Shown piece by piece: positions 7,770 to 16,678 of a stretch of 34,491 bases of DNA (its first letter is position 1; each line of letters begins with the position of its first letter). The DNA is from Clostridium sp. (GTDB lineage: Bacteria > Bacillota > Clostridia > Clostridiales > Clostridiaceae). The position numbers were made by a program, and so were the translations under genes. The stretch lies in contig JAAZDF010000114.1 of the NCBI GenBank assembly GCA_012512905.1, positions 1 through 34,491 on the forward strand, written 5' to 3'. The notes beneath the pieces were generated by a model. The model was given only the letters and a program-made list of their open reading frames with translations. It had not been told where the DNA came from and made no database searches.

Positions 7770-8553
7770 TAGGTACCTCGGTGCCCTGACATTAATACCA
7801 ATACTTCTTTTAATATTTTTGGGTGGAAATTATTTAAAGATTGTAACATTTGTTTTATCATTAAGAGCTCTTTATGAATTTTATTTTATATTAAAAAAGA
7901 AAGGGCACAATCCATCATATGTACTAGGTTATGGAACTCTTATAAGCTACTATGTACTAATATTCTTTGATTTAGATCCAATTTATAATTTAAGCGTAAT
8001 TATAATTTTAAGTTTGTTTATTAATTTTATTGTAATGATATTTAAAGATAATATGACAATTGTTGATGTATCACTTGGGCTTACAGGATTTTTGTATAGT
8101 GGAGTATTTTTCAGTTTTCTTCCTTTGATGGATTTAAAAGAAAATGGGATTTATTTTGTTTATTTGGTATTTATAATATCCTGGTTTACAGATACCTTGG
8201 CTTACTACACCGGAAGATTTTTTGGCAAACATAAATTAATAGAAAAAGTCAGCCCGAAAAAGACAATAGAAGGGGCTGTAGGTGGAGTTTTAGGAGGAGC
8301 CTTAGGATCTCTCTTACTTGGTTTTTTAATAAAGGATATAGTTTTAATTTCTTTGGTTGAATTTTTTACTTTAGGCGCAATAGCATCAATATTTGGACAA
8401 ATAGGAGATCTTACAGCCTCAAGTATTAAAAGATATACAAAGGAAAAAGATTATCCGAAATTGATACCAGGTCATGGTGGCATATTAGATAGATTTGATT
8501 CGACATTATTCGTCTCAGTCATAGTATATATTTATTTATACTATTTAATCTAA
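7762..8553 (+). CDS. cdsA: Phosphatidate cytidylyltransferase (CDP-diglyceride synthase)
   Basis: CdsA makes CDP-diacylglycerol from phosphatidic acid and CTP, the branch point for phosphatidylglycerol and related lipids. It is a 263-residue, strongly hydrophobic protein with about seven or eight membrane segments. The family signature is at the C-terminus: SSIKRYTKEKDYPKLIPGHGGILDRFD (about 219-245). The ATG lies inside the 3' end of uppS after a GGAGG ribosome binding site. PgsA, which uses its product, is encoded at 30892 in this window. There is no clear terminator after it, so transcription may continue into the small ribbon-helix-helix gene. Confidence 0.96.
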   Translation: MNNRYLGALTLIPILLLIFLGGNYLKIVTFVLSLRALYEFYFILKKKGHNPSYVLGYGTLISYYVLIFFDLDPIYNLSVIIILSLFINFIVMIFKDNMTIVDVSLGLTGFLYSGVFFSFLPLMDLKENGIYFVYLVFIISWFTDTLAYYTGRFFGKHKLIEKVSPKKTIEGAVGGVLGGALGSLLLGFLIKDIVLISLVEFFTLGAIASIFGQIGDLTASSIKRYTKEKDYPKLIPGHGGILDRFDSTLFVSVIVYIYLYYLI

Positions 8554-8741
8554 AATAAATTGTTAAGAAACATATAATAGTTTGAACTTTTGATAATAAA
8601 ACTATATATTAACAGTTAAACTTTTAATATTAACAATATGTTTAAAGAATAGATATTGTAATAGTTATATTATAATTATAATATAATATTAGATATAGAT
8701 TTTATTAGCATTTATTGTAAAATGGGAGGTTTAACAATAAG

Positions 8742-8885
8742 ATGAAAAAAGAGCCTAAAACTAAAATACTTTTCACTCTTCCTGTAGATTTAAAAGAAGA
8801 GCTTCAAAAAGAAGCCGAAGAAGATCATAGATCTTTAAATAACTATATTTTGACACTGTTGCTTAAAAGGCATGATGAAAAATAA
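8742..8885 (+). CDS. Small ribbon-helix-helix (Arc-like) DNA-binding protein
   Basis: This 47-codon frame is absent from the ORF track. It encodes a basic start (MKKEPKTK), a beta strand ILFTLPVDLK, a helix EELQKEAEEDHR, and a turn with a second helix SLNNYILTLLLKRHDEK, which is the Arc/CopG/MetJ ribbon-helix-helix pattern. The hydrophobic spacing (LFTLPVDLKEEL...SLNNYILTLL) closely follows Arc-type proteins. Such proteins bind DNA as dimers through the strand. A GGGAGG ribosome binding site lies 12 bases before the ATG, longer than ideal. A strong terminator follows at 8907. It sits at the end of pyrH-frr-uppS-cdsA and just before dxr. No toxin gene is next to it, so an antitoxin role has no support. 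Its target is unknown. Confidence 0.75.
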   Translation: MKKEPKTKILFTLPVDLKEELQKEAEEDHRSLNNYILTLLLKRHDEK

Positions 8886-8906
8886 AACAATATAAGAAAA
8901 ATATAA

Positions 8907-8953
8907 AAAAAGTAATCCCGGAGTATAATCTTATTTTGGGGATTACTTTTTGT
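8907..8953 (+). terminator. Terminator after the small RHH gene
   Basis: AAAAAGTAATCCC (8907-8919) and GGGATTACTTTTT (8939-8951) form a perfect 13-bp stem with a 19-base loop and a T-run. It separates the pyrH-to-RHH unit from dxr. Confidence 0.85.
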
Positions 8954-8988
8954 TTTCAATATTCAAAGATTTTTTAAGAAATTTTCTG

Positions 8989-8994
8989 TATAAT
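8989..8994 (+). promoter_or_regulatory. possible dxr -10 box
   Basis: TATAAT lies 33 bases before the dxr start and just after the terminator at 8907-8953. There is no good -35 box at standard spacing. A promoter is expected here because of the upstream terminator. Confidence 0.4.
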
Positions 8995-9026
8995 GATTTA
9001 TATGGTTAATAAGTGGAGGTAAGAAA

Positions 9027-10184
9027 TTGAAATATATATCTATAATAGGAGCCTCGGGTTCTGTAGGAACTCAGGCTTTAGATGTAATAAAAAATAGTAG
9101 TAATATAAAACTATTAGGAGTTACAGTTCATTCAAATATTGATAAATTAATAGAAATAATAGATGAGTTTAATCCCCCCTATATTGGTATTACAAGTCTA
9201 GAAAAGCGTGACGAGGTAATGTCGAGACTTGAAAAGATAGAGTATAAGGGACAAATCTTTTTTGGAGAAGAATCTCTTGTTTCAATAGCTACTATAAAAG
9301 AAGTTGATTTAGTCCTTACGTCCGTAGTGGGTATGGTGGGCCTAAAAGCTACAATAGCAGCTATTAAAGCAAAAAAAGATATTGCTCTTGCCAACAAGGA
9401 AACCCTTGTTTCTGCTGGAGAAATAGTTATGGATTTAGTTGAAAAAGAAGGAGTCAATATTTACCCAGTTGATTCAGAGCACTCTGCAATTTTTCAGTGT
9501 CTTCAAGGCAGTGAAAAAAATGAAGTTGATAATATAATTATAACTGCCTCAGGAGGTCCCTTTTTAGGAAGAAATTTAGATTATCTTCAAACTGTAACCA
9601 AGAAAGAGGCTTTAAAGCATCCTAACTGGGAGATGGGTGCGAAAATAACGATAGACTCGTCTACTCTTATGAATAAAGGTTTAGAAGTTATTGAAGCAAG
9701 ATGGCTTTTTGATATTGACTATGAGAATATTAAAGTTGTTGTTCACCCTGAGAGTATTGTTCATTCAATGGTAGAGTATAAGGATAGTAGTATAATAGCC
9801 CAGTTGGGTGAAGCAGATATGAGACTACCTATACAGTACGCTTTAAATTATCCTCATAGAAAAAAATCAGTATCAAAAAAACTTGATATATATAATATGA
9901 AAGATTTAAGATTTATAAAACCTGATACAGAGACTTTTAAAGCATTAAGTTTATGCTATAAAGCAGGTAGGCTGGGCGGACTTCATACAACAGTCCTAAA
10001 CAGCGCTAATGAAGAAGCAGTAAGTTTGTTTTTAAATGATAAAATTAAGTACATTGATATAGTTAATCTTGTAGAGAAAGCTTTAAATAAATTCACTTCT
10101 CTTCCAGATATATCACTAGAGGGAGTTTTTGAAACAGACAAAATAGTAAGAGAATTTATAAGGAAAACATATAAAGAGGTGTAA
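9027..10184 (+). CDS. dxr: 1-deoxy-D-xylulose 5-phosphate reductoisomerase
   Basis: Dxr converts DXP to MEP with NADPH, the first committed step of the non-mevalonate isoprenoid route and the target of fosmidomycin. The 385-residue protein begins with the NADPH-binding loop GASGSVGTQAL (usually GSTGSIGTQ). It has LANKETLV near 121, metal-binding PVDSEHSAIFQ (Asp149, Glu151) and SSTLMNKGLEVIEA. It starts with TTG; GTGGAGGT lies six bases upstream and no better ATG exists, since conserved sequence begins at once. rseP follows after one base, with its ribosome binding site inside dxr. The dxr-rseP-ispG-polC order is normal for clostridia. Confidence 0.97.
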   Translation: MKYISIIGASGSVGTQALDVIKNSSNIKLLGVTVHSNIDKLIEIIDEFNPPYIGITSLEKRDEVMSRLEKIEYKGQIFFGEESLVSIATIKEVDLVLTSVVGMVGLKATIAAIKAKKDIALANKETLVSAGEIVMDLVEKEGVNIYPVDSEHSAIFQCLQGSEKNEVDNIIITASGGPFLGRNLDYLQTVTKKEALKHPNWEMGAKITIDSSTLMNKGLEVIEARWLFDIDYENIKVVVHPESIVHSMVEYKDSSIIAQLGEADMRLPIQYALNYPHRKKSVSKKLDIYNMKDLRFIKPDTETFKALSLCYKAGRLGGLHTTVLNSANEEAVSLFLNDKIKYIDIVNLVEKALNKFTSLPDISLEGVFETDKIVREFIRKTYKEV

Positions 10185-10185
10185 A

Positions 10186-11193
10186 ATGTATTTAATTATT
10201 TCACTGATAGCTTTTGGGCTGTTAGTTTTAGGACATGAATTTGGTCATTTTATAATGGCAAGGATAAATAAAGTTAAAGTAGAAGAATTTTCCATTGGAA
10301 TGGGACCAAGGCTTTATACTATAAAGGGCAAAAAGACAGACTATTCTATAAAAGCTCTTCCAATTGGTGGCTCTGTTCAAATGTATGGAGAAACAGATGA
10401 TATTGAAGGGGAAGGATCATTTTTTAGTCTTTCACCCCTTAGAAAAATAAGTATAATTATTGCTGGACCTTTGATGAATATAATTATGGCAGTAGTTTTA
10501 CTTTTCATAATTGTATTTAATACAGGTTATACAACAAACCAAATAAATGAAGTGCTAGATGGTTCTCCTGCAATGGAAGCAGGTATTGAAAGTGGAGATA
10601 AAATTTTAAAAGTGAATGGTCAAAAAACTTATACTTTTGAAGACTTATCTACATATATTGCTTTTAACGGTGACAAGGACCTGAGTTTACTAGTTTCTTC
10701 TGATGGGGAGAAAAAAACTATTAATTTAAGACCAGAGCTGGATGAAACAGACAGACCCTTAATTGGAATATCGCCTGTTATAGTTGAAAGCCCAAAACTC
10801 TTTGATTCTTTTAGAGAAAGTTTTAATAAAGGAAGATCTTTAATAGGGCAAACAGTATTTTCACTTAAAATATTATTTTCAGGTCAAGCTTCTATGAATG
10901 ATTTTGGTGGACCAGTTACAATATTTAAAATGTCCAGTGAAGTAGCAAGACTATCACTTTGGGCTCTTGCAAACTTTATGGCTTTTTTAAGCATAAATCT
11001 TGCAGTTTTAAATTTAGTTCCTTTTCCTGCTTTAGATGGAGGATGGATATTAATTCTTTTAGTTGAACTGGTAAGGGGTAAAAAACTTCCAGAAAGATTT
11101 GTTAATGCATGGAATATGTTTGGATTTGTAGTACTTATGAGCTTTATGCTTTTTATAACTTTCAAAGACATATTTTTTCCAGTAAGTTTTTAA
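10186..11193 (+). CDS. rseP: Site-2 protease, RseP/RasP-type intramembrane zinc metalloprotease
   Basis: This protease cleaves transmembrane substrates within the membrane, such as anti-sigma factors and remnant signal peptides in B. subtilis. Zinc ligands are in the first membrane segment, LGHEFGHF (HEFGH at 17-21), and the third ligand is in NLVPFPALDGG (Asp about 283). A single PDZ domain occupies about 115-190 (GSPAMEAGIESGDKILKVNG). The 335-residue length is normal. The family consensus PIPALDGGR is PFPALDGGW here, a small deviation. The substrate in this organism is unknown, and no anti-sigma factor lies nearby. It is translationally close to dxr and ispG. Confidence 0.95.
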   Translation: MYLIISLIAFGLLVLGHEFGHFIMARINKVKVEEFSIGMGPRLYTIKGKKTDYSIKALPIGGSVQMYGETDDIEGEGSFFSLSPLRKISIIIAGPLMNIIMAVVLLFIIVFNTGYTTNQINEVLDGSPAMEAGIESGDKILKVNGQKTYTFEDLSTYIAFNGDKDLSLLVSSDGEKKTINLRPELDETDRPLIGISPVIVESPKLFDSFRESFNKGRSLIGQTVFSLKILFSGQASMNDFGGPVTIFKMSSEVARLSLWALANFMAFLSINLAVLNLVPFPALDGGWILILLVELVRGKKLPERFVNAWNMFGFVVLMSFMLFITFKDIFFPVSF

Positions 11194-11214
11194 ATGAGAA
11201 GGTTGAGATAAAAA

Positions 11215-12264
11215 ATGATAAGAAAAGAAACACGAAAGATAAAAGTTAAAGATATTTATATAGGTGGAGATAGTCCTGTAAGTATTCAGTCTATGACAAA
11301 TACAGATACAAGAGACGCAGAGAAAACAATAGAACAAATAAGAGCTCTTATGGTTGCAGGAGTTGATATAATAAGAGTTGCTGTTCCAGATATGGAGGCA
11401 GCTGAAGCTTTAAAGGAAATTACAAAGGCTATTCCTATACCTGTTGTTGCAGATATACATTTTGATTATAAATTAGCTTTAAAAGCTATTGACAATGGAA
11501 TAAGTAAGCTAAGAATAAATCCTGGAAATATTGGTGGTAAAGAGAAAATTGATATTTTAGTACAAAAATGTATTGAAAAAGATATTCCAATAAGGATTGG
11601 AATAAATTCAGGTTCTCTTGAAGAGGATATTTTCATAAAATATAAAAAGGTAACTCCCGAAGCTTTAGTTGAGAGCGCTATGAGAAATGTTAGGCTGTTA
11701 GAAAAAAGTGATTTTCATAACATCATTATCTCTATAAAATCATCAGATGTTTTGGTAATGATGGAAAGTTATAGACTTTTAGCTAAGAAAGTTGACTACC
11801 CGCTACACCTTGGGGTTACAGAAGCTGGAACGCCCTACAGAGGTACTATTAAAAGCTCTATAGGAATAGGTGGCCTTTTATCTGAAGGTCTTGGAGATAC
11901 GATCAGGGTATCCTTAACAGGAGACCCTATAGAAGAAGTAAGGGTTGCAAGAGAAATACTCAAAGCAACAGGCCATAAAAAAGATGGGATAGAGTTTGTT
12001 TCTTGCCCTACATGTGGTCGAACTGAAATAAATTTAATAAAAATAGCCAATGAGGTTGAACAAGCTTTAGAAGGATGCAAAAAAAATATCAAAGTTGCTG
12101 TTATGGGCTGCGTTGTAAATGGTCCTGGCGAAGCAAGAGAAGCAGATATTGGCGTTGCAGGTGGAAAAGGATCTGGAGTTATCTTTAAAAAAGGTAAGAT
12201 AATTAGAAAAGTTAAAGAAGATGAGATTGTAAAGGCTCTTTTAGATGAGATTGAAAATATGTAA
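11215..12264 (+). CDS. ispG: 4-hydroxy-3-methylbut-2-en-1-yl diphosphate synthase (GcpE)
   Basis: IspG is a [4Fe-4S] enzyme making HMBPP from MEcPP, the penultimate step of the MEP pathway. The TIM-barrel part includes SIQSMTNTDTRD and VVADIHFDYKLAL. The cluster ligands are Cys264 and Cys267 (SCPTCGRTEIN) and Cys299 (MGCVVNGPGEAREADIG), with the conserved glutamate right after. The 349 residues match the short bacterial form without the plant insert. With dxr two genes upstream and uppS earlier, the window holds several steps of C5-to-C55 isoprenoid synthesis. Confidence 0.97.
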   Translation: MIRKETRKIKVKDIYIGGDSPVSIQSMTNTDTRDAEKTIEQIRALMVAGVDIIRVAVPDMEAAEALKEITKAIPIPVVADIHFDYKLALKAIDNGISKLRINPGNIGGKEKIDILVQKCIEKDIPIRIGINSGSLEEDIFIKYKKVTPEALVESAMRNVRLLEKSDFHNIIISIKSSDVLVMMESYRLLAKKVDYPLHLGVTEAGTPYRGTIKSSIGIGGLLSEGLGDTIRVSLTGDPIEEVRVAREILKATGHKKDGIEFVSCPTCGRTEINLIKIANEVEQALEGCKKNIKVAVMGCVVNGPGEAREADIGVAGGKGSGVIFKKGKIIRKVKEDEIVKALLDEIENM

Positions 12265-12294
12265 AACGCTTTTATAGAAGAAAGAGGGATTAAC

Positions 12295-15200
12295 TTGAGC
12301 ATAAAAAGTATTATACTTCAGGATGAAAACATACAAAAATATGATATTAGTGAAATTATAAAAATTGAATATTTACAAAAAAGTGGTGTTTTCAGGGTAT
12401 ATTTAAAAACAAAGAAATTAGTTTCACCTCTTATAAAAAAAGAAATTCAAAGAATATTACTTTCCAAAACTAAAATAGATGCTGATGTAGAGTATATAAA
12501 TATTTTAGATGAGATAAGGGATTCAAATATTAGGGATGTTATTTCTGGAATATTTAAAGTTGACCCATTAAAACATAACTTTTTTAAAGATGCAAAGATA
12601 AGTATTAAAGGCACAAATATTTATATCAGTCATTACAGTCAAGTTTTACTTAATAACTTTGAAGAAAGTCCTGACATGAGATGTATAAAAGATAATTTAA
12701 GAGAGTTTTATGATTTTCAGGGAAGAATAATATTCACCCTAGATAATGATTTAATTCCAGAGAAAAAAGAAGATGAATTAAATAATACTCTTAAAACAAT
12801 ACAAGAAGAAAACAAAAAAAATAGTTATAAAGTGAAAACTGCAGCAAAAAAATCTTTATCCAAGGATGGCTATACTTTAGGTAGAGAAATTAAAGATTCT
12901 CCTGTTCCTATAGTAGAACTTGATGATAATTCAGGTAGGGTAACAATAAAGGGTGAGGTTTTTAAAATTGAATCAAGGAAGCTTAGAAATTCTAAAGAGC
13001 TTTTAATGATTTATGTGACAGATAAAACGAGTTCTATAATCTTAAAAGTATTCTTAAATGCTGGTGACGAACTGGAATCTCTTGTAGAAGGGAATTTATA
13101 CTTATTCAGAGGAAATGTAACTTATGATATGTATTCCAAGGAACTTACAATGCTAGTTCGAGATATAAATGAACTTGTTAAATTAGAAAGAGAAGATTTG
13201 GAAAAAGAAAAGAGGGTTGAACTCCATGCCCATACAAATATGAGTATTATGGATGCTATAGAATCTCCAAGAGAGCTTGTTGAAAAGGCTAAGTCTTTTG
13301 GTCATAAAGCTGTAGCTATAACAGATCATGGAGTAGTTCAAGGATTCCCAGAAGCTCATGCTGCAGGAAAAGAGCATGGGGTTAAAATAATATATGGAAT
13401 GGAAGCCTATATGGTTGATGATGAAACTAATATCATTGAAAATATAGACGATAATATAAAAGATTTTCTTGTTTTTGATATTGAAACAACAGGATTTTCA
13501 TATAAAAATAATAAAATAATTGAAATTGGAGCAGCTCGGGTAAGAGACGGCGAAATCATAGATAAATTTTCTTCTTTTGTAAATCCAGAAACTAAAATAC
13601 CTCAAAAGATTACAGAGCTTACAGGTATAACAAATGAGATGGTAAAAGAAGCTCCATTAATCGATGTAGTTATAAAGGAATTTAATGAATTTATAAAAGA
13701 TTCAATTTTAGTTGCACATAATGCATACTTTGATGTTGGATTTATCAAAAAGAACCTAAAAGATATTGGAATAACTATAGACAATCCTATTTTAGATACA
13801 GTGCCTCTTGCAAGATATGTTTATACAGACCTTAAAAGACACAGGCTTGATGTTATAGCAAAACATATAGGAGTAGATATGGGTTCTCATCATAGGGCTT
13901 TAGATGATGCTTTTACAACAGTTAGAATCCTCGAAGATGCACTGAAAAAACTTAAAGATATGGGAATAGATGATTTTTATACGCTAAATAAAAGAAGTAA
14001 AGAAGAGATGGATGTAAAAAAACTACCAACTTTTCATATAACTCTTCTTGCGCAGAATTATAAAGGACTCAAAAACCTATATGAAATGATATCATCATCT
14101 CATATAGAGACATTTCATAGAGATCCGAGAATTAAAAAATCTATGATTAGAGAAAAAAGAGAGGGACTTTTACTAGGCTCAGCTTGTAAAGACTCTCAGC
14201 TTTCAAGATTTATTTTAGAAGGAAGAGAAGAAGATGAGATTAAAAAGGAAGCAAATTTTTATGATTTTATAGAGATTTCACCTATATCAAACAATTTAGA
14301 CCTACTGAAAAGTGAAAAAGTTATGGGCTTTGAAGGTCTTAAAGATTATAATAAAAATCTTATAAGTCTTGCTGAATCTCTGGGCAAAATACCAGTTGTG
14401 ACAGGTAATGTTCATTATTTAGATAAGGAAGATAAAACACTTAGAAAAATAGTGCTAAATGGTAAAACATTTAATATGTTAAATGATGATCTTGACCTTT
14501 ACTTTAAAACTACAGACGAAATGCTAAATGAATTTTCCTACCTTGGAAAAGATAAGGCAAAAGAAGTTGTAGTTGAAAATTCAAATAAGATAAATGATAT
14601 GATAGATGATTTAATTCCAATACCAGAAGGAACTTTTCCTCCTAGTATTGAAGGCTCTGAAAAAGAAATTAGGGATATGACTATGGAAAAAGCTCATTTT
14701 CTTTACGGTGAAAAACTTCCAGAGATTGTAGAGAAAAGGATAGACAAAGAGCTTACATCAATTATATCTAATGGATATGCGGTTTTGTACCTTGTAGCCC
14801 ATAAGCTTGTAGATAAATCTCTTAAAGATGGATATCTTGTAGGTTCAAGAGGGTCTGTAGGTTCAAGTCTTGTTGCTACCTTAACAGGGATTACTGAAGT
14901 AAATGGTCTTCCACCTCACTACAGATGCCCAAAATGTAAAGAGTCAGAGTTTATACTTGATGGCTCGATAAGTAGTGGAGCAGATCTTCCAGAGAAAAAA
15001 TGCAGTAGGTGTGATGTTTATTTTGAGAGGGATGGCCATGATATTCCTTTTGAAACATTTTTAGGTTTTGAGGGAGACAAAGAACCAGATATAGACCTTA
15101 ATTTCTCAGGTGAATACCAAGCCACTGTCCATAAGTACACAGAGGAGCTTTTTGGCGAGGGCTATGTTTTTAAAGCAGGTACTATAGGTACTGTAGCAAA

Positions 15201-16512
15201 TAAAACTGCCTATGCTTTTGTAAAAAAATATTTTGATGAAAGAGAAACATATTTGCCAAGTGCAGAGATTGAAAGACATATCATGGGAATAACAGGAGTT
15301 AAAAGAACTACAGGTCAGCATCCTGGAGGAATTATAGTTGTTCCAAGTGATAATGATATTCATAATTTTTCGCCAATACAAAGACCGGCAAATGATCAAA
15401 CAACAGATGTTACGACAACTCATTTTGATTATAGGTCCCTTGAAGGAAGACTTTTAAAACTTGATATTTTGGGACATGATGATCCGACAACCCTTAGGAT
15501 GCTTGAGGATTTAACGGGACATAACCCTATGGAAATACCTCTTAATGATAAAAAAGTTATTTCTCTATTTACATCGACAGATGCTCTTGGAGTTTCAGAA
15601 GAGGAACTTGGATTTCCCCTTGGATCTTTAGGTCTTCCAGAGTTTGGAACAAGTTTTGTTAGGGGCATGTTGTTAGATACAAAACCAGAGAGTTTTGCTG
15701 ATCTAGTAAGAATCTCAGGCCTGTCTCATGGAACTGACGTTTGGCTGAACAACGCTCAAAGTTATATCAGAGACGGAGATACTAGTCTTCAAAACTGCAT
15801 CAGTACAAGAGACGACATTATGGTTTATCTTATGCAAAAAGGACTCCCATCAAAAACGAGTTTTATTATAATGGAGGGAGTTAGGAGAGGTAAGGGACTT
15901 ACAGATGACCAGGAAAAAATTATGAAAGACTACGATGTTCCTAGCTGGTACATAGAGTCTTGTAAAAAGATTAAGTATATGTTTCCAAAAGGACACGCTG
16001 TAGCTTATGTAATGATGGCTGTAAGAATAGCTTATTATAAAGTTTATTATCCTCTTGCATATTACGCTGCTTACTTTACCAATAAAGTCGAAGACTTTGA
16101 TGGTGAGATTATTATAAAAGGTGAAGATTCAGTTAGCTTCAAGCTTAAAGAGCTAAGGGCACTCGGAAATGATGCGACTAATAAAGAAAAAAATATGATT
16201 ACAGTTTTAGAACTTGCTTTTGAAATGTATAAGAGAGGCTTTGAATTTAAAAATGTAGACCTTTATAAGTCAGATGCATATACATTTAAATTAGAAGACG
16301 GAAAATTAAGACCTCCTCTTAGTTCTCTAGTAGGAGTAGGAGTAAATGCAGCTATAAGTATTTACGAAGAAGCGAGAAAAGACGAATTTATATCTATAGA
16401 AGATATTAGGAAAAGATGTAAAGTTTCAAAAACTGTAATTGCAGCATTAGAGGAACATGGAGCTTTAAACGGACTTGATGAGACAAACCAGATTTCATTT
16501 TTTACTATGTAG
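12295..16512 (+). CDS. polC: DNA polymerase III PolC, alpha subunit with proofreading exonuclease
   Basis: PolC is the replicative polymerase of low-GC Gram-positives. The 1405-residue protein has, in order, an N-terminal domain (1-180), an OB fold (about 210-300), a PHP domain (VELHAHTNMSIMDAIESP at about 308) split by the inserted DnaQ-type 3'-5' exonuclease (DIETTG at 395, HNAYFD near 475, HRALDDA near 533), and the polymerase core. The zinc-binding region is CPKCKES...CSRC (878-906). The catalytic aspartates are in EPDIDLNFSGEYQ (about 931-933) and LKLDILGHDDPT (about 1057). The C-terminus NQISFFTM carries a beta-clamp binding motif. The start is TTG after GAGGG, followed directly by PolC-like sequence. 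A promoter or hairpins for rimP follow. Confidence 0.98.
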   Translation: MSIKSIILQDENIQKYDISEIIKIEYLQKSGVFRVYLKTKKLVSPLIKKEIQRILLSKTKIDADVEYINILDEIRDSNIRDVISGIFKVDPLKHNFFKDAKISIKGTNIYISHYSQVLLNNFEESPDMRCIKDNLREFYDFQGRIIFTLDNDLIPEKKEDELNNTLKTIQEENKKNSYKVKTAAKKSLSKDGYTLGREIKDSPVPIVELDDNSGRVTIKGEVFKIESRKLRNSKELLMIYVTDKTSSIILKVFLNAGDELESLVEGNLYLFRGNVTYDMYSKELTMLVRDINELVKLEREDLEKEKRVELHAHTNMSIMDAIESPRELVEKAKSFGHKAVAITDHGVVQGFPEAHAAGKEHGVKIIYGMEAYMVDDETNIIENIDDNIKDFLVFDIETTGFSYKNNKIIEIGAARVRDGEIIDKFSSFVNPETKIPQKITELTGITNEMVKEAPLIDVVIKEFNEFIKDSILVAHNAYFDVGFIKKNLKDIGITIDNPILDTVPLARYVYTDLKRHRLDVIAKHIGVDMGSHHRALDDAFTTVRILEDALKKLKDMGIDDFYTLNKRSKEEMDVKKLPTFHITLLAQNYKGLKNLYEMISSSHIETFHRDPRIKKSMIREKREGLLLGSACKDSQLSRFILEGREEDEIKKEANFYDFIEISPISNNLDLLKSEKVMGFEGLKDYNKNLISLAESLGKIPVVTGNVHYLDKEDKTLRKIVLNGKTFNMLNDDLDLYFKTTDEMLNEFSYLGKDKAKEVVVENSNKINDMIDDLIPIPEGTFPPSIEGSEKEIRDMTMEKAHFLYGEKLPEIVEKRIDKELTSIISNGYAVLYLVAHKLVDKSLKDGYLVGSRGSVGSSLVATLTGITEVNGLPPHYRCPKCKESEFILDGSISSGADLPEKKCSRCDVYFERDGHDIPFETFLGFEGDKEPDIDLNFSGEYQATVHKYTEELFGEGYVFKAGTIGTVANKTAYAFVKKYFDERETYLPSAEIERHIMGITGVKRTTGQHPGGIIVVPSDNDIHNFSPIQRPANDQTTDVTTTHFDYRSLEGRLLKLDILGHDDPTTLRMLEDLTGHNPMEIPLNDKKVISLFTSTDALGVSEEELGFPLGSLGLPEFGTSFVRGMLLDTKPESFADLVRISGLSHGTDVWLNNAQSYIRDGDTSLQNCISTRDDIMVYLMQKGLPSKTSFIIMEGVRRGKGLTDDQEKIMKDYDVPSWYIESCKKIKYMFPKGHAVAYVMMAVRIAYYKVYYPLAYYAAYFTNKVEDFDGEIIIKGEDSVSFKLKELRALGNDATNKEKNMITVLELAFEMYKRGFEFKNVDLYKSDAYTFKLEDGKLRPPLSSLVGVGVNAAISIYEEARKDEFISIEDIRKRCKVSKTVIAALEEHGALNGLDETNQISFFTM

Positions 16513-16531
16513 CATTGTAAAATTAAACGAG

Positions 16532-16560
16532 TTATGATATGATTATTAGAGTATTATAAT
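16532..16560 (+). promoter_or_regulatory. candidate rimP operon promoter (TTATGA-17-TATAAT)
   Basis: TATAAT at 16555-16560 is preceded, after 17 bases, by TTATGA (3 of 6 matches). It would start transcription near 16567, upstream of two hairpins. A second TATAAT at 16637-16642 lacks a well-spaced -35, so a start downstream of the hairpins is also possible. Confidence 0.5.
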
Positions 16561-16568
16561 TTGAACTT

Positions 16569-16596
16569 GAGAGTGGGCTGGGCCGCTCTTTCATTT
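16569..16596 (+). terminator. rimP leader hairpin 1
   Basis: GAGAGTGG (16569-16576) pairs with CCGCTCTT (16583-16590) around GCTGGG, with two G-U pairs, followed by TCATTTTG. It resembles a weak, factor-assisted terminator. It is either the end of the polC unit or an attenuator in front of rimP-nusA. Confidence 0.5.
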
Positions 16597-16599
16597 TGT

Positions 16600-16625
16600 A
16601 ACGCAACTATTTTGGTTGCGTTTTT
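16600..16625 (+). terminator. rimP leader hairpin 2 / polC terminator
   Basis: AACGCAAC (16600-16607) and GTTGCGTT (16615-16622) form a perfect 8-bp stem with a 7-base loop and a T-run (TTTTT up to C). It is a short intrinsic terminator 88 bases after polC and 54 bases before rimP. Confidence 0.7.
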
Positions 16626-16678
16626 CAATATGTAAATATAATTTAAAGTTAACTGTGTGTTAATTATGAGGTGATATA

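Noticed and set aside
8742-8885. Antitoxin of a toxin-antitoxin pair
   Set aside because: No toxin-like ORF lies next to it; the neighbours are cdsA and dxr.
11835-12302. 155-residue minus-strand ORF over the end of ispG
   Set aside because: It lies antisense inside a gene with strong family motifs and has Ser/Phe/Leu-rich low-complexity sequence typical of the reverse of an AT-rich coding frame.
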